Source: Cutibacterium equinum (GTDB lineage: Bacteria; Actinomycetota; Actinomycetes; Propionibacteriales; Propionibacteriaceae). From it: a stretch of DNA of 64,000 nt. Below are positions 50,981 through 60,099 of the stretch, one piece after another; position 1 is the first letter of the stretch; every line of letters begins with the position of its first letter. The DNA lies in contig NZ_CP115668.1 of assembly GCF_028021195.1 (NCBI RefSeq), forward strand, positions 62,001-126,000, read 5' to 3'. Made by a program: the position numbers and the translations under genes. Below the pieces are notes generated by a model. The model had not been told where the DNA came from, searched no databases, and saw only the letters and a list, made by a program, of their open reading frames with translations.

Positions 50981-52975
50981 TCAGGCGGTGGCCTCGGCCT
51001 TGCGCTTGGCTGAGGCTTTGAGGATGGTCACGAGCAAGGCTGCCACGATGGTGCCGACGACGATGGCCAGAATGAATGCCCAGACCCGGTCGATGGCGAA
51101 GAAGACGAAGATCCCGCCGTGGGGAGCCTTGGATGCCGCCCCCAGCGCCATCGACAGGGCGCCAGTGACCGCTCCGCCGACCATCATCGAGGGGATGACA
51201 CGCAACGGGTCAGCAGCGGCGAAGGGGATGGCCCCCTCAGAGATGAAGGAAGCCCCCAGCAGCCAAGCAGCGGTGCCGTTGTCACGCTCGGCCGGCTGGT
51301 AAAGCTTGGGCCGCAGGGTCGTCGACAGGGCCATGGCCAGGGGTGGAACCATCCCGGCCGCCATCACGGCAGCCATCACTTTGAGGGATCCAACATTGGT
51401 GACGGCAAGGTTGGTCGTCGCGAAGAGGTAAGCAGCCTTGTTGATGGGCCCACCCAGATCGGAACACATCATGAGACCCAGGACGATCCCGAGAATGACA
51501 GCCGATGCTCCGCTCATACCGCCCAGCCAATGATTGAGAGCGCTGGTGAGGGCAGCCAGCGGACGGCCAAGGACCACGTACATCAGGCCGCCGGCTATGA
51601 GGGATCCGACGAGCGGGATGATGACGACCGGCATGAGGCCACGCAGCCAACGTGGCGGGTTGAGGCGGGTAAACCAGTAGGCAACGAGGCCGCCGAGTAG
51701 ACCGCCGACAATGGCTCCAATGAATCCTGCCCCGGTGACTCCCGCGACGGCACCAGCCACGAAGCCGGGTGCAATGCCCGGTCGATCAGCCAGACCGAAA
51801 CCGATGTAGCCGGCCAGCGCGGGCAGCAGGAACCCGAAAGCCGCCTGACCGACGGCGAAGAGGACTGCGCCGATGTAGGTCATGGTGGCCGACCCTCCCA
51901 GGGCATGGGCGGTGGGTGCCGGAAGGTTGTTGAAGGTGTTGTGGAGGGCGATGGTCATGCCGTCCTTGGCGATCTCGTACCCGCCGAAGAGGAATCCCAG
52001 GGCGATCAGCAGACCACCTGCGGCGACGAACGGGATCATGTACGACACACCCGTCATGAGGGCCTGCTGTATGCGCTTTCCCCAGCCGATCTGGGAACCG
52101 GCCTGCTCGGTCTGCTGAGCCTCCCCGTTGCCCGCTGGGACGCGGTGGGCATGGGGATTCGTGGCCGCTGCGACGGCCTCGGCGACCATTTTTTCGGGCT
52201 CGTTGACGGCGCGTTTCACCCCGGACTCGATGACCGGCTTGCCGGCGAAACGCTCCCGGCCCTTGACACCGACGTCAGTCGCGAAGATGACGGCGTCAGC
52301 AGCCTCGATGTCGGCCGCACTGAGGGGAGCGGTGGCGGTGGAACCTTGGGGCTCGACCTTGACGTCAACCCCCATCTCCTTACCGGCGGCCGTCAGGTAG
52401 TCAGCGGCCATGTAGGTGTGGGCAATGCCGGTCGGACAAGCCGTGATGGCGACGATGTGGGTGACGGGAGGCTGCCCGGGAGGCTTCTGCGCGATGGCGG
52501 TTGCCGGTGCGGCTGAGTCTTCCTTGGGCTCGACGACCCCGCCGATGAGGTCAACGACGGTTTGGGCATCAGGGGCCTGGCGCAGTTGATCAACGAACTC
52601 GGGCTTGACGAGGGCTCGGGCCAACTTCGTGAGGAGCTTCATGTGGTCGGCGCCGCCGTTTTCGGAGGCGGCAATCATGAAGACGAGGTCGGCGGGGCCG
52701 TCAGGTCCGTCGAACTCAACCGCAGGGGACAGGCGGGCGAACCCGAGCGAGGGCTGGGTCACCGCGGCGGACCGGCAGTGGGGGATCGCGAATCCGCCGG
52801 GCATGCCGGTCGGGCTCGTGGACTCGCGCTCCAGGGCGTCATGGGCCAGACCGTCGGCGTCGGCGCGCCCGGCCTGAGCGATGATTCCGGCGACCGAGGT
52901 GATGACCTCGGTCTTGGTCGAGCCCAGGTCAGCGTCGAGGGATACCAGTTCTGGGGTGATGAGAGGGGCGTTCAT
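50981..52975 (-). CDS. fruA: Fructose PTS transporter EIIABC
   Basis: 664 residues in A-B-C order. EIIA (about 1-145) has the phosphorylated His in GGFAIPHCRS. EIIB (about 175-270) has the phosphorylated Cys in AITACPTGIAHTYMAA. EIIC (about 305-655) is the membrane channel, with FISEGAIPFAAADPLRVIPS and GGIFVFFAI. It imports fructose as fructose-1-phosphate, which FruK then uses. It starts 13 bases after the fruK stop. Confidence 0.96.
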   Translation of the reverse strand: MNAPLITPELVSLDADLGSTKTEVITSVAGIIAQAGRADADGLAHDALERESTSPTGMPGGFAIPHCRSAAVTQPSLGFARLSPAVEFDGPDGPADLVFMIAASENGGADHMKLLTKLARALVKPEFVDQLRQAPDAQTVVDLIGGVVEPKEDSAAPATAIAQKPPGQPPVTHIVAITACPTGIAHTYMAADYLTAAGKEMGVDVKVEPQGSTATAPLSAADIEAADAVIFATDVGVKGRERFAGKPVIESGVKRAVNEPEKMVAEAVAAATNPHAHRVPAGNGEAQQTEQAGSQIGWGKRIQQALMTGVSYMIPFVAAGGLLIALGFLFGGYEIAKDGMTIALHNTFNNLPAPTAHALGGSATMTYIGAVLFAVGQAAFGFLLPALAGYIGFGLADRPGIAPGFVAGAVAGVTGAGFIGAIVGGLLGGLVAYWFTRLNPPRWLRGLMPVVIIPLVGSLIAGGLMYVVLGRPLAALTSALNHWLGGMSGASAVILGIVLGLMMCSDLGGPINKAAYLFATTNLAVTNVGSLKVMAAVMAAGMVPPLAMALSTTLRPKLYQPAERDNGTAAWLLGASFISEGAIPFAAADPLRVIPSMMVGGAVTGALSMALGAASKAPHGGIFVFFAIDRVWAFILAIVVGTIVAALLVTILKASAKRKAEATA

Positions 52976-52988
52976 CGGTTCTCCGATC

Positions 52989-53939
52989 TCACAGGTGGGC
53001 GAGGCTGACGTGGACGGCGTCGGCCTGGGATGGGGTTGGCATGGTCGACCCCGGGAGGGCTGCGGCAGCCGTGCCCCAGGCGACGGCGGTGCGCAGACAG
53101 TTCTCGGGCTGGTCTCCGCGAGTTCGGGCCAGCAGGAATCCGGCCAAGGAAGAGTCCCCGGCGCCGACGGTCGACTTCACCATGATTGGGTCGGGCCAGG
53201 CGTGCCAGGCGTCCGTTTCGGTGATGAGCAGGGCGCCCGCACCACCGAGAGTCACCAGCACCTCCGTGATGCCGTGCAGGCGTCGGGCGGCAGCGACGAC
53301 ATCGTCGAAGTGACCCCGTTCGGCGGCGGTCTCCAAGGCTTCGCCGTCGATCCCGCAGAGCTGGCCAAGTTCCACGGAGTTGGGCTTGACAAGGTCGGGA
53401 GCTGACTCGGGAAGTTCTGCAGACAGCTCTTGCAGGGGCTCGTCCGAGGTGTCGACGGCGACCTTGACGTCGGTTTCGTGCAGGCGACGGGTCATGGTGG
53501 CGTACCAGTTTGAGGGAACGCCGGGGGGCAGGGAACCGGACAGGACGACCCACTCGGCGCCGGTTGACCTCTCGAGGATGACTTCCTCGATGGCGGTCAA
53601 TTCGTCGGGCGTGAGTACGGCTCCTGGCTCATTGATCTTGGTTGTGGTGCCGTCGGGTTCGGTGATGGTGAGGTTGGTCCTCGTCGGCGCGCAGATTGGG
53701 ACGGCGACGTGCGGCAGCTTGTCCGTGGCGAGGCCGGTGACCAGTCGGTCCTTGGCTCCCGCCGGTATGACCGCGCAGGTGTCGACCCCGGCCCCCCACA
53801 ACACTCGGGAGATGTTGACCCCTTTGCCGGCAGGGACCTCAGTGGCGTTGCCGAGTCGGTTCACCTGGCCGCGCCGCAGCGGCCCGGGTAAGGATGCAGT
53901 GCGGTCGATGCTCGGGTTAAGCGTGACAGTGACGATCAC
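52989..53939 (-). CDS. fruK: 1-phosphofructokinase
   Basis: 316 residues from the GTG at 53939, with AAGGAG 7 bases upstream. The longer open frame adds about 30 residues without family similarity. VTVTLNPSIDRT is the PfkB-family start, and STVGAGDSSLAGFL near residue 250 carries the anion hole and catalytic Asp. It phosphorylates fructose-1-phosphate to fructose-1,6-bisphosphate. It is in an operon with fruA and ptsH. Confidence 0.94.
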   Translation of the reverse strand: MIVTVTLNPSIDRTASLPGPLRRGQVNRLGNATEVPAGKGVNISRVLWGAGVDTCAVIPAGAKDRLVTGLATDKLPHVAVPICAPTRTNLTITEPDGTTTKINEPGAVLTPDELTAIEEVILERSTGAEWVVLSGSLPPGVPSNWYATMTRRLHETDVKVAVDTSDEPLQELSAELPESAPDLVKPNSVELGQLCGIDGEALETAAERGHFDDVVAAARRLHGITEVLVTLGGAGALLITETDAWHAWPDPIMVKSTVGAGDSSLAGFLLARTRGDQPENCLRTAVAWGTAAAALPGSTMPTPSQADAVHVSLAHL

Positions 53940-54021
53940 GGGGGACTCCTTCGTCGCATCTCCCAACAGCCCCTCGGGGATGAGTAACCCTTCAATGTTG
54001 GGATGTGTGACACGGTAGTCC

Positions 54022-54058
54022 ATAAACACAGACGTAGCAACAGGAAAACACGAAAACC
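54022..54058 (-). promoter_or_regulatory. Candidate FruR operator upstream of fruK
   Basis: Two AAACAC half-sites (54024-54029 and 54046-54051), the second followed by GAAAAC (54052-54057), lie about 85-120 bases upstream of the fruK start in AT-richer sequence. DeoR-type regulators often bind such direct repeats. The assignment rests on position only. Confidence 0.3.
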
Positions 54059-54130
54059 GACATTTGCGGTTGCGGGTGTGCCGGGGCGCCCGGAGTGGTG
54101 GTGTTCCCAGCCGGCCAGGAAGCGGGTCGT

Positions 54131-54190
54131 GGTGTGGTAATCGGTCGTATGAATGGGGATGCTGCCACCTGGGGTGGCGCGTGCCAACAT
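54131..54190 (+). repeat. Dispersed intergenic repeat, copy 3 (diverged), in the fruK-fruR gap
   Basis: The stretch starts GGTGTGGTAATCGG and runs into CTGCCACC/GGGGTGGC, which can pair. It is a weaker relative of the other copies. The rest of the roughly 300 bp between fruK and fruR shows no gene. Confidence 0.4.
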
Positions 54191-54327
54191 CAGCAACTCA
54201 AACACCACGCCCGGTGCGGGTATGCGTCGGGGCGAACCGAGAGGAGAAGGTTTGCGGGTGTTCCGAGAGGAGGGCTGCCGGTGCCCTAGGGGGAGGCGAG
54301 CTGAGGGCGGGCCGACAGGACGGGGAT

Positions 54328-54352
54328 GCCGGGGGCCCAGGAATGGCCCGGT
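54328..54352 (-). terminator. Weak hairpin after the DeoR-family regulator
   Basis: GCCGGGGGCC and GGCCCGG can pair with one bulge around a short loop, starting 5 bases after the regulator stop. There is no T-run. It would separate the regulator transcript from fruK. Confidence 0.35.
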
Positions 54353-54356
54353 GACC

Positions 54357-55118
54357 TCAGGCGATGACGATCTCGACGCCGGACTTCTGCAGCATCTCAA
54401 CCTGGCGCGGGGTTATGCCGGAATCGGTGATAATGACGTCCACGTCGCCCAACTCGGCAAACCGCATCGTTGACTCTGCCCCCATCTTTCGGGAGTCGGC
54501 CAACACGACGACGTGGTGGGCACTTGCGATCATCGCCGCTTTGGTAGCGACCTCGTCGGAATCAGGGGTGGACAGGCCTTGTTCCGAAGAGATGCCGTTG
54601 GTGCCCATGAAGGCGACGTCAACGCGCAGCCGCGAAATGGCGTCGACATTTCCGACGGTGGCCTGGGTCGTTGGGCGTAGTCTCCCTCCCAACAGGTGCA
54701 CGTCGCAGGAGCTGTGAGTGGCCATTGTGCTGGCGATGGGCGATGAGTTCGTGAAAACGGTGAAGTGCCTTGTGGGGGGCATGATTGCAGCGAGGCGACC
54801 GGTCGTCGATCCAGCGTCGAGGATGATTGATCCGTTGTCGGCAGGCAAGTGGGACAACGCCGCCCTGGCGATCTGTTCCTTCTGGCTCACCGCTGAGGAA
54901 TCACGGGTGTCAAGAGGCTGATCGCCCAACAGGTCGAACTCGATCGGAATGGCGCCACCATGGACACGTCGGAGCATCTTCTGGCTGCACAGGTGATCGA
55001 GGTCGCGGCGAATGGTCTCGGGAACGACCCCGAGGGCGGCGGACGCATGAGACACCGACACTCGGCCAGTTTCACGGGCGGTGTCGATGAGCCACTTGTG
55101 TCTCTCGGCGGGATACAC
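54357..55118 (-). CDS. fruR: DeoR-family repressor, probable fructose operon regulator
   Basis: 253 residues from a GTG with GAGGAGG upstream. The N-terminal winged helix has VSHASAALGVVPETIRRDLDHL followed by RVHGGA, the DeoR signature. The C-terminal sugar-phosphate sensor (about 80-250) has LDAGSTTGRLAAIMP, FTNSS and GTNGISSEQGLSTPDSDEVA. Its position upstream of and co-directional with fruK, fruA and ptsH makes fructose-1-phosphate the likely effector. Confidence 0.88.
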   Translation of the reverse strand: MYPAERHKWLIDTARETGRVSVSHASAALGVVPETIRRDLDHLCSQKMLRRVHGGAIPIEFDLLGDQPLDTRDSSAVSQKEQIARAALSHLPADNGSIILDAGSTTGRLAAIMPPTRHFTVFTNSSPIASTMATHSSCDVHLLGGRLRPTTQATVGNVDAISRLRVDVAFMGTNGISSEQGLSTPDSDEVATKAAMIASAHHVVVLADSRKMGAESTMRFAELGDVDVIITDSGITPRQVEMLQKSGVEIVIA

Positions 55119-55280
55119 CGGCCCTCCTCAATGAAAGCTCCCCAGTGCCAACTGGCTAAAATACCTAGTCACACAGATGATGCGGGCATGACTGCGATGG
55201 CGGGAGCATAACACGAACTCGTTGCGGTGGTCGGCCCGGATACACTGGCGGGGTATCCGCGAATCCCAAGGAGTTCAGGA

Positions 55281-56579
55281 ATGAAAATTGCCGTCGTCGC
55301 CATGGGCAAGATCGGGCTTCCCCTGGCCGTGCAGTTCGCCGAGAAGGGTCACGACGTCATCGGCGTCGACGTGCAGCAGCGCGTCGTGGACGAGATCAAC
55401 AAGGGTAACGAGCCCTTCCCCGGTGAGGCCTACCTCGACGAGAAGCTGAAGAAGCTCGTCCCGGCTGGCAAGCTCACCGCCACCACCGACTACTCCAAGG
55501 CGATTCCTGGCGCCGACGCGATCGTCCTCGTCGTCCCGCTGTTCGTCAACGATGAGACGTGGGAGCCGGACTTCGGCTGGATGGAGTCCGCAACCAAGTC
55601 GCTGGCCGAGCACCTCACCCCCGGCACCCTCATCTCTTACGAGACCACCCTGCCGGTCGGTACCACCCGCAACCGGTGGAAGCCGATGATCGAGGAGATC
55701 TCCGGCCTGACCGAGGGCAAGGACTTCCACCTCGTCTTCTCACCCGAGCGCGTCCTCACCGGCCGCGTCTTCGCCGACCTGCGTCGCTACCCGAAGCTGG
55801 TCGGTGGTCTGAGCGACGAGGGCACCGCCAAGGGCATCGAGTTCTACCAGCAGGTCCTCGACTTCGACGACCGTGACGACCTGCCGCGCGCCAACGGCGT
55901 GTGGGACATGGGCACCGCTGAGGCTGCCGAGATGGCCAAGCTCGCCGAGACCACCTACCGTGACGTCAACATCGGCCTGGCCAACCAGTTCGGCAAGTAC
56001 GCTGCCGCCAACGGGATCGACGTCTACAAGGTCATCGACGCCTGTAACTCGCAGCCCTACTCCCACATCCACCGTCCGGGCATTGCCGTCGGCGGCCACT
56101 GCATCCCGGTTTACCCGCGCCTCTACCTGTGGACCGACCCGGACGCCACCATTGTCCGTACCGCCCGCGAGGCCAATATGACGATGCCGCAGTACTGCGT
56201 CGACCAGGCCGCCTCGGTGCTGGGTGACCTGTCCGGCAAGAAGGTCGTCGTCCTCGGCGCCTCCTACCGTGGCAAGGTCAAGGAGACCGCCTTCTCCGGG
56301 GTGTTCCCGACCGTCGAGATCCTGGCCAAGGCCGGTGCCGACGTCAGCGTCCACGACCCGATGTTCACCGACGAGGAGCTCGTCAAGTTCGGCTTCAAGG
56401 CCTACCACGTGGGCGACCCCGTCGACGGAGCCCTCCTGCAAGCCGATCACCCCGAGTACGCCGAATTGACCCCGGCCGATCTGCCGGGCATCAAGGTTCT
56501 CGTTGACGGCCGCCACGTTGTCGACCCGGCCAAGTGGGACGGCGTCGAGGTTGTCGTCGTCGGTGACGGGGAGGCCTGA
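55281..56579 (+). CDS. wbpA: UDP-N-acetyl-D-hexosamine 6-dehydrogenase (WbpA/WecC family)
   Basis: 432 residues, AAGGAG at 55268-55273. Rossmann start IAVVAMGKIGLPLAVQFAEK, catalytic Cys in GIAVGGHCIPVYPRLY, and the central KLAETTYRDVNIGLANQFGK with the conserved Lys. It oxidises C6 of UDP-GlcNAc (or UDP-ManNAc) to the uronic acid using NAD. With WbpB, E and D at 44308-47115 and WbpI at 59032, UDP-GlcNAc is the likely substrate. It leads a run of five genes. Confidence 0.9.
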   Translation: MKIAVVAMGKIGLPLAVQFAEKGHDVIGVDVQQRVVDEINKGNEPFPGEAYLDEKLKKLVPAGKLTATTDYSKAIPGADAIVLVVPLFVNDETWEPDFGWMESATKSLAEHLTPGTLISYETTLPVGTTRNRWKPMIEEISGLTEGKDFHLVFSPERVLTGRVFADLRRYPKLVGGLSDEGTAKGIEFYQQVLDFDDRDDLPRANGVWDMGTAEAAEMAKLAETTYRDVNIGLANQFGKYAAANGIDVYKVIDACNSQPYSHIHRPGIAVGGHCIPVYPRLYLWTDPDATIVRTAREANMTMPQYCVDQAASVLGDLSGKKVVVLGASYRGKVKETAFSGVFPTVEILAKAGADVSVHDPMFTDEELVKFGFKAYHVGDPVDGALLQADHPEYAELTPADLPGIKVLVDGRHVVDPAKWDGVEVVVVGDGEA

Positions 56580-56581
56580 GT

Positions 56582-57715
56582 ATGTCCCTTGCCCGTGTCT
56601 GTCACGTCTCCACCGTCCACAACCCGCGCGACGGCCGCATTTTCCGCAAGGAGTGCGCCAGTCTCGCCAGGCGCGGTGCCGATGTCTGGTTCATCGGTGC
56701 CCAGGACGGTGAAGAGATCGTCGACGGGGTGCACGTGGTGGGAATCGGCAAGGCCACCAATCGCATCGACCGGTTGACTCGCCGTCAGGCCAAGGTGTGG
56801 AAGGCCCTCGACCGGGTGAACCCCGATCTCGTCCACATCCACGACCCCGAGCTCATCCCGCTGGTGTGGGCCTGGAAGACGTTGCGTGGGCGGGCTGCCG
56901 TGTTTGATGCCCATGAGGACCTCGTTGCCCAGATCGACGGCAAGGAGTATCTGTCGCCGAGGGTCAAGCCGGTGGCTCGCGCGGTCGCCAAGGCCCTCGT
57001 CACCATGGCTGACAAGGGGTTTGACGGTGTGGTCGCGGTGACCGACGGGGTCGCTGAGGATTTCAGCCACCGTAACCTGAAGCTGGTCCACAACTACCCG
57101 CTGCTGTCGAGCTTCGACACCACGGTGGAGGGACAGAAGGTTCCCGGCCAGATCGTCTACGTCGGAATGCTGTCCAAGGGGCGCCAGACCGACAAGATGT
57201 TCGCCATGATGGACCTGATGGACGGTGATGCTCGTCTCGTCATCGCCGGCAAGCAGGACCCCGAGGTCGCCTACCTCTTCGACGAGCTCGACAAGCATCC
57301 GCGAGTTGACTACCGCGGCTCCATTCCGGTCGACGAAGTCCCCAGCCTGCTGGGTTCCTCGGTCATCGGACTGGTGTTCCTCGAGCCCCTGCCGAACTAT
57401 GTCAACTCGCTGCCCACCAAGCTCTTCGAGTACATGGCGGCCGGGATCCCGTTCATCTCGACCGACCTGCCGTTCCTGGTCAACATGCTCGAGAAGTGGG
57501 ACTGCGGAGTCTTCGTCGACACGTCACGCGACGCCAAGGCTGCGGCCGAGGCTGCCAAGGAGTTGCTGGCTGATCCGCAACGCTGCAAGCGTCTCGGTGA
57601 GAACGGGCGACGCGCCATCGCCGAGGAATTCAACTTCGAGGCTGACGCTGACGCTCTCATCGCAGTCGAGCAGCGCGCTCTCAAGCGTCAGGACTCCCAG
57701 ATCGTCGAGGCATGA
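56582..57715 (+). CDS. GT4-family glycosyltransferase, paralogue of 60099
   Basis: 377 residues. LVHIHDPELIPLVWAWKTLR and AVFDAHEDLVAQI in the acceptor domain, then GLVFLEPLPNYVNSLPTKLF and EYMAAGIPFISTDLPFLVNM in the donor domain with the conserved Glu. The same unusual segments recur in the 60099-61220 gene, so the two are paralogues and may add successive similar sugars. The stop overlaps the ligase-like gene (ATGA). Confidence 0.88.
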   Translation: MSLARVCHVSTVHNPRDGRIFRKECASLARRGADVWFIGAQDGEEIVDGVHVVGIGKATNRIDRLTRRQAKVWKALDRVNPDLVHIHDPELIPLVWAWKTLRGRAAVFDAHEDLVAQIDGKEYLSPRVKPVARAVAKALVTMADKGFDGVVAVTDGVAEDFSHRNLKLVHNYPLLSSFDTTVEGQKVPGQIVYVGMLSKGRQTDKMFAMMDLMDGDARLVIAGKQDPEVAYLFDELDKHPRVDYRGSIPVDEVPSLLGSSVIGLVFLEPLPNYVNSLPTKLFEYMAAGIPFISTDLPFLVNMLEKWDCGVFVDTSRDAKAAAEAAKELLADPQRCKRLGENGRRAIAEEFNFEADADALIAVEQRALKRQDSQIVEA

Positions 57716-59001
57716 CTCGGATTCTCATCCGTGTCTTGGTGGCCCTGCTGCCGCTGACGGTGCTCTTCGGCACCTATGCGGCAGTGGGGCCCTTGACGTC
57801 CTTCCGGGCGGTCGTGGCCGTGCTGGCCGTGGTGGCCCTCGCCAAGGGGACGTCGTGGCCGCGTCAGTGGCCGCTGATCATCGTTGGTGCTGCGTGGGTG
57901 GTCGTCGGTGTGGTGTCCGGGCTTGTCGTGTCCTGGACGCCGGCCTGGGGAGATCTCGCCAACCTTGTCGTGGGGTTGGTGCTGGTGTGGGCCCTGTCTC
58001 GGGTCAGGAGCGACGACACCCTGGGTGACCTGACCGTGGGGTGGGAGGTCGCCATCCTCATCAGCCTGCCGATCGCGGTGTGGGAGCACCGGACGACGCG
58101 ACACCTGCCGCAGTTCATCGACGGTCTGTGGCGTGGCCGACCTCTGGTGTATCCGTTGCCGGGCACCTTCTTCCCGAACCCGAACTACTACGCCCTGTTT
58201 CTCGTGCTTGGGCTGGGGCTCATCGTGTGGCACGCCATGGTCACAGGCGGTTGGCAACGCTGGTGCCACGTCGTCATGGCCCTCGCCAGCGTCTACCTGT
58301 TGTGGCTGACGGGGTCGAAGCTTTGCCTCATGGGTGCGTTGTTGATGGCCATTGGCGCAGCTTTGACGTGGAAATACGGTCGGATGGCCGTCGGTGTGGT
58401 TGCGGTGGTCGTCGCGGTCCTGGCGCTCGGACCAGGTCGGGCGAGGCTGCTCTCGGCGTGCAATGACGTCGTCGCCGTGGTCATGCACCACGCCAATCTC
58501 GGCTCGCACTCCTGGCCGGTCAGGCTGTCGCTGCTTGGCTTCGGCCTGCACATCATTGGGACGCACCCGCTGCTAGGGGTCGGACCGGGTGGGTTCGCTC
58601 ATCTGGCCCGTCACCCTGGTGTGTATTCCCTGCACCACAAGACCAATCCCCATAACGGACTCATCCATGTGGCCTGCGACTACGGTGTTGTCGTCGCTGC
58701 TGTGCTCGTCGTGGCGTGGGTGTGGGGGATTGTCCGTGGGTTCCAACGGTGTGCGCATCACCCGGGACACACCCGCCAGATCGCCAGGCTGTACATCGCG
58801 ATGATGTTTGCGGTACCGGCACTCATGATGGCCAACAGCGTCTTCGTCGGGCCCAACGTCGTCGCCCTGTGGATGGCCGTGCTCGTCCTGCTTGACACCA
58901 TGGTCGGGCCGCAGGAGAACGTGAAGCCCAAAAGACCCATGACGGTGGCTGATCGGGCCACGAACCGGGTTGTCGGCGGCGGAGACGATAGGCTGGGCTG
59001 A
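57712..59001 (+). CDS. O-antigen ligase/polymerase-like membrane protein 4
   Basis: 429 residues, about ten helices. TGSKLCLMGALLMAIGAAL, then the outer loop with GVGPGGFAHLARHPGVYSLH and NPHNGLIHVACDYGVVVAA, match Wzy_C proteins and resemble the 42842 paralogue most (G-P-G-x-Y/F, PHNG). Coupled to the upstream GT4 gene, it probably acts on the glycan built by this gene run. Confidence 0.8.
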   Translation: MTRILIRVLVALLPLTVLFGTYAAVGPLTSFRAVVAVLAVVALAKGTSWPRQWPLIIVGAAWVVVGVVSGLVVSWTPAWGDLANLVVGLVLVWALSRVRSDDTLGDLTVGWEVAILISLPIAVWEHRTTRHLPQFIDGLWRGRPLVYPLPGTFFPNPNYYALFLVLGLGLIVWHAMVTGGWQRWCHVVMALASVYLLWLTGSKLCLMGALLMAIGAALTWKYGRMAVGVVAVVVAVLALGPGRARLLSACNDVVAVVMHHANLGSHSWPVRLSLLGFGLHIIGTHPLLGVGPGGFAHLARHPGVYSLHHKTNPHNGLIHVACDYGVVVAAVLVVAWVWGIVRGFQRCAHHPGHTRQIARLYIAMMFAVPALMMANSVFVGPNVVALWMAVLVLLDTMVGPQENVKPKRPMTVADRATNRVVGGGDDRLG

Positions 59002-59031
59002 CGTACGGTACGCGGCCAGGAAGGTTCATCA

Positions 59032-60099
59032 ATGCGCGTCGTGAGCATCGTCGGGGCTCGTCCCCAGTTCGTGAAGTTGGCCCCGGTGGCCAAGGCCTTC
59101 GCGGCCGAGGGAATCGACCACAAGATCATTCACACCGGGCAGCACTACGACGTCAACATGTCCGACTCCTTCTTCATCGAGCTCGGCATCCCGAACCCGG
59201 ACCTGCACCTGGGCGTTGGTGGCGGCTCCCATGGCGTCATGACCGGCCGGATGCTCGAACAGCTCGACCCTGTGCTGGAGGAGATGAACCCGGATTGGGT
59301 GCTCGTCTACGGCGACACCAACTCGACCATCGCCGGCACGCTCTCGGCGGTCAAGATGCACCTGTCGGTGGCTCACCTTGAGGCCGGCTTGCGTTCCTTC
59401 AACCGCCGCATGCCTGAGGAGCACAACCGGGTCCTCACCGACCATGCCGCTGATGTGTGCCTGGCCCCGACCGAGGTGGCCATGAAACACCTGGCCGACG
59501 AGGGGCTGGCGGACCGTTCGGTGCTCGTCGGTGACGTCATGACCGATGTCTGCCTGCAGGTGCGCGACTCCGTCCTTGCCGACCCGCGCCCAGTGCCCGG
59601 CGTGAAGGAGGGCGAGGAGTACGTCATGGCGACGATCCATCGCGCCGACAACACCGACGATCCCGGGCGTCTGTCCCGCATCCTCGACGCCCTCGGCGGC
59701 TTGGACCGTAAGGTCATCCTGCCGGTGCACCCGCGGCTGCGCGCCCGCGCCGAGGCCGATGGCATCACCATCGCTCGCGGCAACCTCACCACCATCGACC
59801 CGCTGGCTTACCCTGACATGGTCAATGCCGTCACCCATGCCGCCGGCGTCATCACCGACTCGGGCGGCCTGCAGAAGGAGGCCTTCCTGCTCGGCACGAT
59901 CTGCACGACGGTGCGTACCGAGACCGAGTGGGTGGAGACCGTCGAGAACGGCTGGAACGTGCTTGATCCCGACGCCGAGCACCTTGCCGACTACGCCACT
60001 CGTCGGCACCCGGAGGGCGATCCCGGCCACCCGTACGGTGACGGCAAGGCTGCTGCCACCGTCGCCAAGGTACTGCTTGAGGCCGGCAAGAAGAACTGA
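59032..60099 (+). CDS. wbpI: UDP-N-acetylglucosamine 2-epimerase family (WbpI/WecB-like)
   Basis: 355 residues, AGGAAGG upstream. SIVGARPQFVKLAPVAKAF, HTGQHYDVNMSDSFFIELGI, HLEAGLRSFNRRMPEEHNRV and ITDSGGLQKEAFLLG are signatures of the hydrolysing/non-hydrolysing UDP-GlcNAc 2-epimerases. In the presence of WbpA, B, D and E the expected substrate is UDP-GlcNAc3NAcA, giving UDP-ManNAc3NAcA. A plain WecB role (UDP-ManNAc) is the alternative. Confidence 0.88.
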   Translation: MRVVSIVGARPQFVKLAPVAKAFAAEGIDHKIIHTGQHYDVNMSDSFFIELGIPNPDLHLGVGGGSHGVMTGRMLEQLDPVLEEMNPDWVLVYGDTNSTIAGTLSAVKMHLSVAHLEAGLRSFNRRMPEEHNRVLTDHAADVCLAPTEVAMKHLADEGLADRSVLVGDVMTDVCLQVRDSVLADPRPVPGVKEGEEYVMATIHRADNTDDPGRLSRILDALGGLDRKVILPVHPRLRARAEADGITIARGNLTTIDPLAYPDMVNAVTHAAGVITDSGGLQKEAFLLGTICTTVRTETEWVETVENGWNVLDPDAEHLADYATRRHPEGDPGHPYGDGKAAATVAKVLLEAGKKN

